A stretch of 64,000 nt of DNA from JALORV01 sp963791235 (GTDB lineage: Bacteria > Pseudomonadota > Gammaproteobacteria > Burkholderiales > Burkholderiaceae_F): assembly GCA_963791235.1 (NCBI GenBank), contig CAWBRW010000026.1:185532-249531 (forward strand), written 5' to 3'. Positions 17,113 through 25,154 of this stretch are shown here, piece after piece. The position numbers and the translations under genes are program-made. Each line of letters opens with the position of its first letter. Position 1 is the stretch's first letter. Below the pieces are notes generated by a model. The model did no database searches and had not been told where the DNA came from. It was given only the letters and a program-made list of their open reading frames with translations.

Positions 17113-18033
17113 ATGTCGAACCGTAAATCGCTCTTGCATCTGCGCACTCTTCCGCCGGCTCTCGCCGCTCTTGCCGCCGTCGGATTCAGTGGCTCCGCTC
17201 TGGCGCAGAACGCCGCCAACGGTGCGACGCTGTACAAGACTCCCATCGCCGGCGCGAGCTGCGAGAACTGCCATGGTCCGGCCAATATTTACAAGGCGAA
17301 ACCAATCATTGCAGGCGCTACCGAGGCGGGGATCCTGGTGCAGATGAACAACGCCATCGCCACCAACAAAGGCCCGGGAATGGCGGCGTTTTCCATCTGG
17401 ACACCGACGCAGCGCGCCGACGTGGCCGCCTACATTTTCAGCGCCACAGCCGCTCCGCCGCCGCCTCCACTGGTCCTGCCGCCTGGTACGCCAGCGCCGG
17501 CCCCCGCCCCGGCACCTGCTCCGGTTCCGCCATCCGCGGCTCCGACGCTGTCGCCCGACGCGACCCGCTTCAACAGCACGGAAGTGGGCAAGGAAAGCGC
17601 GACCTCTGGAGTGCAAGTGACCAACAGCACGACAGGTGCGGTGATCCTCGCGACGCCAGCCATCGTTCGCGAGGCCGACAAACCAGCCGAGTTCTTGCTG
17701 ACGTCGGCACCGTCCGGCAGCGTCAACTGCGTACCGGGCTACCGCCTGGAACCGGGCACCAGTTGCTCGTTCGGCGTGCGCTTTGCGCCGCTGGCCGCCG
17801 GCACCCGCACCGAGAAGTGGTCCGTCAAGTTCCTGAGCGACATTCCGGCCCGCGAGGTGACGCTGGAAGGCACGGCGATCGCGACCTCAGCGAGCACCAC
17901 CAGCACATCACCGACCAGCGGTTCGAGCGCTGCCAATTCCCCGACGGGAGGCGCCGGCGCTCTGGGCTGGACATCGCTCTTCGGGCTGGCTGCATTCGCT
18001 CTCGCCGGCAGCCTGCGTCGCCGCAAAGACTGA
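17113..18033 (+). CDS. Secreted cytochrome c with ASH-type beta domain and GlyGly-CTERM-like sorting tail
   Basis: A 306-residue multidomain protein. Signal peptide, residues 1-31. Monohaem cytochrome c domain with CENCH at 50-54. Pro/Ala-rich linker (about 118-145). Beta-sandwich domain resembling ASPM-SPD-2-Hydin/choice-of-anchor D domains, with two cysteines (CVPGYRLEPGTSCSF). Ser/Thr-rich stretch. C-terminal tail GGAGALGW plus a hydrophobic segment plus RRRKD. That tail closely fits the GlyGly-CTERM signal processed by rhombosortase and linked to type II secretion. It is probably an outer-surface electron-transfer protein. The domain calls come from motif reading only. Confidence 0.75.
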   Translation: MSNRKSLLHLRTLPPALAALAAVGFSGSALAQNAANGATLYKTPIAGASCENCHGPANIYKAKPIIAGATEAGILVQMNNAIATNKGPGMAAFSIWTPTQRADVAAYIFSATAAPPPPPLVLPPGTPAPAPAPAPAPVPPSAAPTLSPDATRFNSTEVGKESATSGVQVTNSTTGAVILATPAIVREADKPAEFLLTSAPSGSVNCVPGYRLEPGTSCSFGVRFAPLAAGTRTEKWSVKFLSDIPAREVTLEGTAIATSASTTSTSPTSGSSAANSPTGGAGALGWTSLFGLAAFALAGSLRRRKD

Positions 18034-18175
18034 CCCCGCCGGCGAAGAGCCGGTACTCACTTCGGCCGCCACGCTACGCGACGCGCCGGACACCCCAGGG
18101 TGTTCCGGCGCGTTTGCTATTTGAACGGCGCATCATGCGCGCTTCGGCTCCGGGCTCGCGCCGCAGGAACTCCGC

Positions 18176-18568
18176 ATGACCATCATCTCTGCGCCCAGCC
18201 GCATCGACGGCACCGGCGCGTTCGCCCAGGTCGCCTTCCGGGCACGGCAGAAGCTCGGCGAACTCGACGGCGAACTCATCACGATCCGCGAGGCACGAGA
18301 GCGCGCCAAACGCTCCACGCGCCTGCATCTGGTCGAGCTGGATGACCGGACGGCGCTTGATTGTTCGGGGGGCGAGAGTGCCCTGAAGTACGTCAATCAC
18401 AGCTGCGATCCGAATGCGTTCATGCGGATCGCCTACGGCCGCGTCGAGTTTTACGCCCGCCGCGCCATCGGGGCCGGCGAGGAACTGACGGCCCACTACG
18501 GCGAGACCCACCACGAGGGCACGCTGGCCTGCCGGTGCGCCGCCCTGCACTGCCAGCTCTTTATTTGA
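18176..18568 (+). CDS. SET domain protein (putative protein-lysine methyltransferase)
   Basis: A 130-residue minimal SET domain. The AdoMet/lysine-binding motif NHSCDPN is at residues 74-80 and the catalytic tyrosine region ELTAHYGE is at about 103-110 (Tyr108). A short Cys-rich end, CRCAALHC, resembles a post-SET zinc site. There is nothing N-terminal to the SET fold, so it is about the smallest functional form. Bacterial SET proteins can modify DNA-binding or other proteins; the target is unknown. The gene opens the rightward run that continues with ada and the ECF-sigma cluster. Confidence 0.85.
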   Translation: MTIISAPSRIDGTGAFAQVAFRARQKLGELDGELITIREARERAKRSTRLHLVELDDRTALDCSGGESALKYVNHSCDPNAFMRIAYGRVEFYARRAIGAGEELTAHYGETHHEGTLACRCAALHCQLFI

Positions 18569-18703
18569 AGTGCGATCCCGGTTCGTGCGCGCAGCGTGTG
18601 CCGACTCGGCTTCGGAATTCGCCAGCAAGGGACGGAGTGTCCGTTGCGGCGACCCGCCGTAGGCTGCCATCCTCGATAAGATGACCGGGAGTCGAGAGTG
18701 AAC

Positions 18704-19780
18704 ATGAGCACTGTTTCCGAGACGCGCGCGGCCGTGACGGTCAGCGATCCACGCTGGGCCAGTGTCGTAACCCGCGACCGCGCGGCCGATGGCCAGTTCG
18801 TGTACGCGGTGCGGACCACGGGCGTCTACTGCCGCCCATCCTGCGCCTCGCGCTCGGCGCGGCCGGAAAACGTCGAATTCCACGCGACCGCGGCCGATGC
18901 GGAACGCGCCGGCTTTCGCGCATGCAAGCGCTGCCGTCCCGATCAGGCCACGGCGGACCACGGCCACGCGGCACTGGTGACCGCGCTATGCCGTTACATC
19001 GAAAAGGCGGACCAGCCGCCGACGCTCGAGATGCTGGCGCAGCACGCCGGACTCAGCGCATTTCACCTGCACCGGATCTTCAAGGCAGTGACCGGCGTGA
19101 CACCGAAGCAGTATGCGGAGGCGCATCGCAGCCGCCGCGTGCGCGACCAGTTACGCGGCAGGCGCAGCGTGACGGACGCCATTTACGACGCTGGCTTCAA
19201 TTCGAGCGGCCGGTTCTACGGCCAGTCGGCGGCGATCCTCGGCATGACACCGACGCAGCATCGTGCCGGCGGCGCCAGCACGGTGATCCGCTTTGCGGTC
19301 GGTGAATGTTCGTTGGGCTCGATCCTCGTCGCAGCCAGCGATCGTGGTGTTTGCGCGATCCTGCTCGGCGATGATCCGGATCTGCTGCTGCGCGATCTGC
19401 AGGACCGGTTTTCTCGGGCCGAGTTGGTCGGCGGCGACTCCGATTTTGAGCATCTGGTGGCCCGTGTCGTGGCGCTGGTGGAAGCGCCGAGCCGCGGCCT
19501 CGACCTGCCGCTCGACGTGCGCGGCACCGCCTTCCAGCAGCGCGTCTGGCGGGCCCTCCGGGCCGTCCCTGCGGGACGCACCGCCAGCTACGCGGAGATC
19601 GCCCGGACCATCGGTGCGCCGACGGCGGTGCGGGCTGTCGCGCACGCGGTCGCGTCCAACCCGCTCGCGGTGGCGATTCCGTGCCATCGCATCGTGCGTT
19701 CCGACGGCGCCTTGGCCGGATACCGCTGGGGCGTGGAGCGCAAGCGCGCCTTGCTGGACCGGGAGTCTGCCGGGACCTGA
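18704..19780 (+). CDS. ada: Bifunctional transcriptional activator / O6-methylguanine-DNA methyltransferase Ada
   Basis: A 358-residue full-length Ada. The N-terminal zinc/phosphotriester-repair domain has Cys43, Cys47, Cys74 and Cys77 (VYCRPSC ... ACKRC), where the first Cys accepts methyl from phosphotriesters. The AraC-type DNA-binding domain spans about residues 95-185 (HAGLSAFHLHRIFKAVTGVTPKQY). The C-terminal methyltransferase has active-site Cys327 in VAIPCHRIV. Methylation turns the protein into an activator of the alkylation response. I start at ATG 18704; a GTG six bases upstream is also possible. AlkB lies 5.4 kb downstream on the same strand. Confidence 0.96.
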   Translation: MSTVSETRAAVTVSDPRWASVVTRDRAADGQFVYAVRTTGVYCRPSCASRSARPENVEFHATAADAERAGFRACKRCRPDQATADHGHAALVTALCRYIEKADQPPTLEMLAQHAGLSAFHLHRIFKAVTGVTPKQYAEAHRSRRVRDQLRGRRSVTDAIYDAGFNSSGRFYGQSAAILGMTPTQHRAGGASTVIRFAVGECSLGSILVAASDRGVCAILLGDDPDLLLRDLQDRFSRAELVGGDSDFEHLVARVVALVEAPSRGLDLPLDVRGTAFQQRVWRALRAVPAGRTASYAEIARTIGAPTAVRAVAHAVASNPLAVAIPCHRIVRSDGALAGYRWGVERKRALLDRESAGT

Positions 19781-19793
19781 GCAAACGAGCGGC

Positions 19794-19841
19794 AAGAAAA
19801 TTGCCGCCGGCGTGTCGATCGAGGCCATTGCCGTTCGACGT
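19794..19841 (+). promoter_or_regulatory. Putative ECF42-type promoter upstream of the propeller/MoaD pair
   Basis: GGCGTGTCG (19809-19817), a 16-bp spacer, and TTCGACGT (19834-19841), with AAGAAAATT (19794-19802) just upstream as a possible UP element. The same two boxes with the same spacing and the same A-rich element recur at 21415-21464. The start codon at 19930 is about 80 nt downstream of the expected transcription start. TGTCGA-like -35 and CGAC-like -10 elements are what I recall for ECF42 sigma factors, and such a gene is at 23803. Confidence 0.6.
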
Positions 19842-19929
19842 CAGTCCAGGAACCCGTGGCGCCGATTCGTCGGCGTCGCGCTGACAGGACGGATGTTCAC
19901 GCCTATCGTTTGGACGGCAAGGAGGCCTC

Positions 19930-21153
19930 ATGAAAACGACCGCTGCAGTATCAAGATCAAGCCGTGCCAGCGTGAAGTCCCCCTCGACCGCACCGAAACC
20001 GCGCAGCCGCGCCGCTCCGAAGCCACGGCAGGTCCTGCTGTTGGTGGCGACCCGCAAAGGTGCCTGGTTGCTGAAGGGCGATGCGGCCCGCCGCCAGTGG
20101 CAGGTCATGGGTCCGCACTTCCTTGGCCACATCATCCAGCACCTGGTGCTGGACCCGCGCGACGGTCGCACTCTGCTGGCGGCCGCCAAGACGGGTCACC
20201 TCGGCCCTACGGTGTTCCGCTCCACCGACTTTGGCAAAACCTGGAAGGAAGCGCAGCAGCCGCCGGCCTTCACCAAGAAGGAAGACGGCAAGGGGCGCGT
20301 GGTCGACCACACGTTCTGGCTCACGCCGGGACACGCAAGCGAGCCCGGCGTCTGGTACGCAGGTACCTCACCCCAGGGCCTGTTCCGCAGCGACGACGGC
20401 GGCATCACCTGGCATAGCGCTTCGCCGATCAACGACGACCCGCGGTACATCGAGTGGATGGGCACGGTGCAGGACGGCACGCCGGACGGCCCGAAGATGC
20501 ACTCGATCATCGTCGATCCGCGCGATCCGAAGCACATCTACTTCGGCATGTCGGGCGGCGGCGTGCATGAGTCCACCGACGGCGGCCAGACCTTCAGGCT
20601 GCTGATCGACGGCCTCGAGGTGGTCGAAGGTTTCGCGAACGACGTGCCGACGTTCCACGACCCGCACTGCATGCGCATCTGCCCGAGCAATCCGGATCGC
20701 CTGTACCAGCAGAATCACTGCGGCATCTACCGCATCGACCGGCCGTCGAAAACCTGGGTGCGGATCGGAAAGTCGATGTCGAAGAAGGTCGGTGACATCG
20801 GCTTCAACATGGTCGTCCATCCACGGGACGACGACACCTGCTGGGTGCTGCCGATGGACGGCCAGACCGTGTGGCCGCGAACCAGCGTGGAGGGCAAGCC
20901 GGCGGTGTACGTCACGCGCAATGGCGGCAAGACGTGGCAGCGCCAGGACAACGGCATGCCGGCGTCGCAGGCGTGGTGGACGGTGAAGCGCCAGGCGATG
21001 TGTGCGGACACGCGTGATCCGGTGGGCCTTTATTTCGGCACGTCGAGTGGCGAGATCTGGGTGAGCCGCGACGAAGGCACGAAGTGGCAGTGCATCGCGC
21101 GCCACCTGCCCGAGATCTACGCCGTCGAGGCGGCTGACATCGACACCCGATGA
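19930..21153 (+). CDS. BNR/sialidase-like beta-propeller protein
   Basis: A 407-residue protein. After a basic, Ser/Pro-rich N-terminus (about residues 1-33, not a signal peptide) come repeated propeller blades with Asp-box-like motifs: RSTDFGKTW, RSDDGGITW, ESTDGGQTF, TRNGGKTW, SRDEGTKW. This is the exo-sialidase/VPS10-like fold, but the catalytic residues of a true sialidase are not evident, so a binding or scaffolding role is as likely as hydrolysis. It overlaps the following MoaD/ThiS-like gene by 4 bp (ATGA), which means tight co-expression. A putative ECF promoter lies upstream. Confidence 0.8.
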   Translation: MKTTAAVSRSSRASVKSPSTAPKPRSRAAPKPRQVLLLVATRKGAWLLKGDAARRQWQVMGPHFLGHIIQHLVLDPRDGRTLLAAAKTGHLGPTVFRSTDFGKTWKEAQQPPAFTKKEDGKGRVVDHTFWLTPGHASEPGVWYAGTSPQGLFRSDDGGITWHSASPINDDPRYIEWMGTVQDGTPDGPKMHSIIVDPRDPKHIYFGMSGGGVHESTDGGQTFRLLIDGLEVVEGFANDVPTFHDPHCMRICPSNPDRLYQQNHCGIYRIDRPSKTWVRIGKSMSKKVGDIGFNMVVHPRDDDTCWVLPMDGQTVWPRTSVEGKPAVYVTRNGGKTWQRQDNGMPASQAWWTVKRQAMCADTRDPVGLYFGTSSGEIWVSRDEGTKWQCIARHLPEIYAVEAADIDTR

Positions 21154-21407
21154 AGGTCCTGATCCCGAGCCCACTGCGCTCCTACACGCAGAACGCCTGG
21201 GTCAACGCCGACGGCTCCACGCTGGCCGAAGTGCTGGACGATCTTGATCGCCAGTTTCCCGGAATCCGCTTCCGCATGGTCAACGAACAGGAGCGGACGC
21301 GACCGCATGTGCGGTTCTTCGTGCGCGGCGAGCCCGTGTTCGAGCTGTCGACACCACTTGCGGCGTCCGACTCGCTGCTGATCGTGCAGGCGCTGAGCGG
21401 CGGCTGA
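21150..21407 (+). CDS. MoaD/ThiS family ubiquitin-fold protein
   Basis: An 85-residue beta-grasp protein ending in SGG, the exposed di-glycine tail that MoaD and ThiS use for adenylation and thiocarboxylation. TLAEVLDDLDRQFPGIRFRM and the terminal LLIVQALSGG match the family. No moaE, thiG, cysO-type or E1-like partner gene is in the window. Instead it is translationally coupled to the beta-propeller gene. A sulphur-carrier role is the default; a protein-modifier role is speculative. It lies just before the second ECF-type promoter. Confidence 0.85.
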   Translation: MKVLIPSPLRSYTQNAWVNADGSTLAEVLDDLDRQFPGIRFRMVNEQERTRPHVRFFVRGEPVFELSTPLAASDSLLIVQALSGG

Positions 21408-21414
21408 CGCCGCA

Positions 21415-21464
21415 AAGAAAATTAATGCGCGGGCGTGTCGCATGCCCGCTGTTCCATTCGACGT
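21415..21464 (+). promoter_or_regulatory. Putative ECF42-type promoter upstream of the YCII/PhnB/sigma operon
   Basis: GGCGTGTCG (21432-21440), a 16-bp spacer, and TTCGACGT (21457-21464), preceded by AAGAAAATT (21415-21423). Box sequence and spacing are identical to the site at 19809-19841, while the spacers differ. The first gene downstream (YCII, ATG 21523) is about 50 nt from the expected start point. Confidence 0.65.
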
Positions 21465-21522
21465 ACCAATGAACCGGCTCGCAGCTCACGCCGGCGCGGT
21501 ACCCCCAACGAAGGAGATCAAC

Positions 21523-21972
21523 ATGCGCGTCATGGTCATCGTCAAGGCAAGCAAGGAATCCGAGGCCGGCCAGATGCCGAGCGAAGAACTGCTGGCGGCC
21601 ATGGGGAATTTCAACGAGGAACTGGTGAAGGCGGGCGTGATGCTTGCTGGCGAGGGACTCCATCCGTCGTCGCGCGGCAAACGCGTTCGCTTTTCAGGCA
21701 ACACGCGGACCATCATCGACGGCCCGTTTTCGGAGACCAAGGAACTGATCGCTGGCTTCTGGCTGTGGCAGGTGAAGTCGCTGGAAGAAGCGATCGAATG
21801 GGTCAAGCGCTGTCCGAATCCGATGCCCAGCGAATCGGAAATCGAGATCCGGCCGGTATTCGAAGCGGAGGATTTTGGCGCCGAGTTCACGCCGGAACTG
21901 CGTGAACAGGAAGAGCGCCAGCGCGCCGAGATCGAGCAACGCGAACGTGCCCGCCGCGCGACCACTTCGTAA
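21523..21972 (+). CDS. YCII-related (DGPF-motif) protein
   Basis: A 149-residue protein of the YCII/DGPF family, ferredoxin-like alpha-beta fold. The family motif IIDGPFSETKELIAGFWLWQ is present at about residues 64-83. The C-terminus carries a long charged helix (ELREQEERQRAEIEQRERARR), which is an addition relative to the usual 115-125 residues. The start is ATG 21523, set by a strong AAGGAGATC. Genes of this family are regularly found beside ECF41/ECF42 sigma factors; the biochemical role is unknown. It is the first gene of the operon that ends with the sigma factor. Confidence 0.9.
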   Translation: MRVMVIVKASKESEAGQMPSEELLAAMGNFNEELVKAGVMLAGEGLHPSSRGKRVRFSGNTRTIIDGPFSETKELIAGFWLWQVKSLEEAIEWVKRCPNPMPSESEIEIRPVFEAEDFGAEFTPELREQEERQRAEIEQRERARRATTS

Positions 21973-21988
21973 AGCCAGGGAGCTGCTT

Positions 21989-22474
21989 ATGGCCCGCATC
22001 CAGCGCATCACGCCGTGCCTATGGTTCGATGACCAGGCCGAGCCGGCCGCCCACTTCTACGTGTCGGTCTTTCCGAACTCGCGGATCAGCGCCGTCGCGC
22101 GCTACGGGGAGGCCGGCTTCGAGGTCCATCACCGACCGGCCGGCTCGGTGCTGACCGTGACGTTCGAACTCGATGGCCAGTCGTTGATGGCATTGAACGG
22201 CGGTCCGGTGTTCAAGTTCACCGAGGCGATCTCGCTGATCGTCAGTTGCGACACCCAGGACGAAATCGACCACTACTGGAACCGCCTCGGCGATGGCGGT
22301 GACCCGACGGCGCAGCAGTGCGGCTGGCTGAAGGACCGCTACGGCCTGTCGTGGCAGGTTGTGCCGAGCATGATGGCGCAGCTGATGACCGGCCCGACCG
22401 CCAACCGCGTCATGGAAGCATTGCTGAAGATGAAGAAGCTCGACATCGCTGCGCTGCAGGCCGCCGCGCGCTGA
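21989..22474 (+). CDS. PhnB-like VOC protein (3-demethylubiquinone methyltransferase-like domain), copy 1
   Basis: A 161-residue PhnB-type VOC-fold protein. Marks are ITPCLWFDDQAEPAAHFYVS at the start, the central FMALNGGP-like segment (SLMALNGGPVFKFTEAIS), and CGWLKDRYGLSWQVVP, all hallmarks of PF06983. Despite the domain name, these proteins are not shown to be methyltransferases. The start is ATG 21989 with GGGAG upstream; the longer open frame would run into the previous gene. It is the second gene of the sigma-factor operon. A paralogous PhnB-like gene follows at 22515. Confidence 0.88.
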   Translation: MARIQRITPCLWFDDQAEPAAHFYVSVFPNSRISAVARYGEAGFEVHHRPAGSVLTVTFELDGQSLMALNGGPVFKFTEAISLIVSCDTQDEIDHYWNRLGDGGDPTAQQCGWLKDRYGLSWQVVPSMMAQLMTGPTANRVMEALLKMKKLDIAALQAAAR

Positions 22475-22514
22475 TGTCGTGACACCAGGCAGACGCCACC
22501 AAGGAGGCATAACG

Positions 22515-22934
22515 ATGAATGCACAGCCATACTTGTTCTTCGAAGGTCGGGCAGAAGAAGCGCTCGCCTTCTACACCAAGGCGTTCAATACGCAGGTCAG
22601 CGCACTGATGCGCTACAGCGAAGCGCCCGACAAGCCACCCCCCGGCATGTTGCCCCCCGGCACCGACAACAAGGTGATGCATGCGTCGTTCAAGGTCGGC
22701 GGCACCGACGTGATGCTCTCCGACGGCATGTGCTCGGGCGAACCGAACTTCAACGGCTTTTCTCTCGCAGTCGATACAGCGGACGAGGCCACGGCGCGCC
22801 GCACCTTTGACGCGCTGGCCGAGGGCGGCCAGGTGACGATGCCGCTCGGCAAGACGTTCTGGTCGCCGCTGTTCGGCATGGTGACTGACCGTTACGGTGT
22901 CGGCTGGATGGTCATGGTGGCTCAGCAGGGCTGA
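22515..22934 (+). CDS. PhnB-like VOC protein, copy 2
   Basis: A 139-residue VOC protein. The N-terminal AQPYLFFEGRAEEALAFYTKAF, the metal-fold segment VMHASFKVGGTDVMLSDG and the end FGMVTDRYGVGWMVMV are typical of the PhnB/glyoxalase-like group. It has the same general fold as the gene just upstream but belongs to a different subgroup, so the pair is not a recent tandem duplication. AAGGAGG precedes ATG 22515. It is co-operonic with the YCII and sigma genes; such VOC genes are common companions of ECF42-type sigma factors. Confidence 0.9.
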   Translation: MNAQPYLFFEGRAEEALAFYTKAFNTQVSALMRYSEAPDKPPPGMLPPGTDNKVMHASFKVGGTDVMLSDGMCSGEPNFNGFSLAVDTADEATARRTFDALAEGGQVTMPLGKTFWSPLFGMVTDRYGVGWMVMVAQQG

Positions 22935-22936
22935 CG

Positions 22937-23410
22937 ATGGAAGCCACGCTGACCGACGAACACGCCTGGCTGCGGCAACTGATGGGCGAGTGGCGCTTCG
23001 AGATGCTGGATCCGGACCGAAGCGCCACCGTGGGTGGTACCGAAACCGTGCGCATGCTCGGCGAGGTCTGGCTGCTCGCCGAGTCCCGCGGACAGATGCC
23101 GGATGGCAGCCCTTCGCAGTCCCAGTTGCTGCTCGGCTACGACCCGGCGCAGCGCGGCTTCGTCGGCACATGGGTAGGGTCGATGATGAACCATCTGTGG
23201 GTCTATCGCGGTGGCACGCTGGACCCACAGCGCCGTGTGTTGTCCCTGCCGAGCGAAGGCCCGTCGTTCGACGTGCCGGGCAAGCTTGTGCAGTACCGGG
23301 ACGAGATCGAACTCATTGGCGCCGACGAGCGCCTGCTGCACGGCAACGTGCTTGGTGACGACGGCCGCTGGACGCGCTTCATGACCGCCCGCTATCGGCG
23401 CACCGCTTGA
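22937..23410 (+). CDS. DUF1579 domain protein
   Basis: A 157-residue, probably cytoplasmic beta-barrel protein. The opening LRQLMGEWRFEMLDP, then GGTETVRMLGEVWLLAE and LLLGYDPAQRGFVGTWVGSMMNHLWVY-type segments, are characteristic of DUF1579, related to lipocalin-like ligand-binding folds. Function is unknown. It starts 2 bp after the preceding VOC gene stop and lies in the sigma-factor operon, a context shared with many DUF1579 genes. Confidence 0.85.
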   Translation: MEATLTDEHAWLRQLMGEWRFEMLDPDRSATVGGTETVRMLGEVWLLAESRGQMPDGSPSQSQLLLGYDPAQRGFVGTWVGSMMNHLWVYRGGTLDPQRRVLSLPSEGPSFDVPGKLVQYRDEIELIGADERLLHGNVLGDDGRWTRFMTARYRRTA

Positions 23411-23429
23411 ATCGCGACGGAGAATCGAT

Positions 23430-23783
23430 GTGAGCTACATGCTGCTGATCCTTGAGAAACCGGGCGACCGTCGGGAACGCGGTGAGGCCGAGGGCCGCGA
23501 GCTGTACGACCGCATGATGCAGTTTTCGGAGGCGCTGAAGTCGCGTGGATTGCTGAAGATGAGCCAGGCGCTGCGCACTGACGAGCTCGCGGTCCGCGTC
23601 GAGGTGCGTGACGGCAAGCGCACGATGATCGATGGTCCGTTTGCGGAAGCCAAGGAGATGGTCGGTGGCTTCTTCCTGCTCGAGTGCGAAACGCGCGAGC
23701 AGGCAGTCGCGATCGCGGCGGAGTGCCCGGCGGCGCAGTGGGCCACCGTCGAGGTTCGCGAACTGGGGCCTTGCTTCACATGA
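23430..23783 (+). CDS. YCII-related (DGPF-motif) protein, second copy
   Basis: A 117-residue YCII/DGPF protein of canonical length. MIDGPFAEAKEMVGGFFLLE is the family motif, and the N-terminal SYMLLILEKP is the first beta strand. The start is GTG 23430 with GGAGAA upstream. It differs clearly from the YCII protein at 21523 and lacks that copy's charged tail, so the operon carries two distinct family members. It lies directly before the ECF sigma gene, the classical YCII-ECF pair. Confidence 0.9.
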   Translation: MSYMLLILEKPGDRRERGEAEGRELYDRMMQFSEALKSRGLLKMSQALRTDELAVRVEVRDGKRTMIDGPFAEAKEMVGGFFLLECETREQAVAIAAECPAAQWATVEVRELGPCFT

Positions 23784-23802
23784 TGACGTTCGGGCGCGCT
23801 CG

Positions 23803-25110
23803 ATGAGCACGAGCGACGTGCACCGGACCGTAGAGGCGGTCTGGCGCATGGAGTCCGCAAAGATCATCGGCGCGCTCGCGCGTGTGCTGCGCGACGTCGG
23901 TCTCGCCGAAGAGCTCGCTCAGGAGGCGCTGCTGGCGGCGCTGGAACAGTGGCCGGCGAGCGGGGTGCCCGACAACCCCGGCGCCTGGCTGACGGCGGCT
24001 GCAAAGCACCGCGCGATCGACACGATCCGCCGCCGCGAACTGCATGCGCGCAAGCAGGACGCCCTGACCTATGAAATCGAGAACCAGTTGCTCGATGCCG
24101 CGCCTGACCTCGATGCGGCGATCGAGCGTGCCTTCGAGCAGCCGATCGGTGACGACCTCCTGCGGCTGATGTTCATCGCCTGTCACCCGGTGCTTGCGCG
24201 TGAAGCGCGCGTCGCATTGACGCTGCGCCTGATGGGTGGCCTGACGACCGACGAGATTGCACGCGCCTTTCTCGTGCCGGAACCCACCGTGGCGCAACGC
24301 ATCGTCCGCGCCAAAAGAACGCTGGCCGAGGCTCGTGTGCCGTTCGAGGTGCCGGCCGCCACGGAATTGGCGGCGCGGCTGGCGTCGGTACTCGAAGTGA
24401 TCTACCTCGTGTTCAACGAAGGGTATGCCGCTACCTCGGGCGAGCACTGGACGCGTCCGGCGCTGTGCGAGGAAGCCTTGCGGCTCGGCCGCATGCTGAC
24501 GCAACTCGCGCCCGACGAGCCCGAGGTGCACGGGCTCGTCGCACTGATGGAAATCCAGGCGTCGCGGCTGCGCGCACGCACCACCGCCAGTGGCGACCCG
24601 ATCCTGCTGCTCGACCAGGACCGCTCGCGCTGGGACCGCCTGCTGATCCGTCGCGGGCTCGCTGCGCTGGAGCGGGCAGAATCACTCGTGCAGGCGCAGG
24701 GCGCTGAAGGACTCGGTCCCTATGCCTTGCAGGCCGCGATCGCGGCCTGCCATGCACGCGCCGCCACGGCCGATGCGACGGACTGGGAACGCATCGCGGC
24801 GCTCTACGACGCGCTCGCCCAGCGCCTGCCGACTCCGGTTGTCGCGTTGAATCGCGCGGTCGCTTACGCGATGGCGTTTGGTCCCGCCGCCGGACTCGAT
24901 CTCGTCGACACGCTGCGACGGGAGCCGAAGCTCAAGGGGTATCACCTGCTGCCGAGCGTGCGTGGCGATCTGCTGTCACGGCTCGGGCGGCTCGGCGAAG
25001 CGGGTGACGAGTTCAGGCGGGCCGCCACGCTGACGCGCAATCAGCGCGAGAAGTCGCTGCTGTTGCGGCGCGCGGACGAGTGTGTCCAGCGCAGCGCGCC
25101 GCCACACTGA
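23803..25110 (+). CDS. ECF42-type RNA polymerase sigma factor with C-terminal TPR-like extension
   Basis: A 435-residue sigma factor. Sigma-2 region, about residues 5-75 (ELAQEALLAALEQWPASGVPDN, then AWLTAAAKHRAIDTIRR). Sigma-4 region, about 130-180 (LTTDEIARAFLVPEPTVAQRIVRAKRTL). A large helical C-terminal domain of about 240 residues has tandem helix pairs (VYLVFNEGY then TPVVALNRAVAYA ... LPSVRGDLLSRLGRLGEA). This architecture is that of ECF42, where the extension controls activity and no separate anti-sigma is needed. None is seen here. Start ATG 23803. The neighbouring YCII, VOC and DUF1579 genes and two matching promoter-like sites are its probable targets. Confidence 0.92.
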   Translation: MSTSDVHRTVEAVWRMESAKIIGALARVLRDVGLAEELAQEALLAALEQWPASGVPDNPGAWLTAAAKHRAIDTIRRRELHARKQDALTYEIENQLLDAAPDLDAAIERAFEQPIGDDLLRLMFIACHPVLAREARVALTLRLMGGLTTDEIARAFLVPEPTVAQRIVRAKRTLAEARVPFEVPAATELAARLASVLEVIYLVFNEGYAATSGEHWTRPALCEEALRLGRMLTQLAPDEPEVHGLVALMEIQASRLRARTTASGDPILLLDQDRSRWDRLLIRRGLAALERAESLVQAQGAEGLGPYALQAAIAACHARAATADATDWERIAALYDALAQRLPTPVVALNRAVAYAMAFGPAAGLDLVDTLRREPKLKGYHLLPSVRGDLLSRLGRLGEAGDEFRRAATLTRNQREKSLLLRRADECVQRSAPPH

Positions 25111-25154
25111 TTCCGGCCGCCTCAAAGCGGCGCAGCGTTTGCACGGACGCGTCC

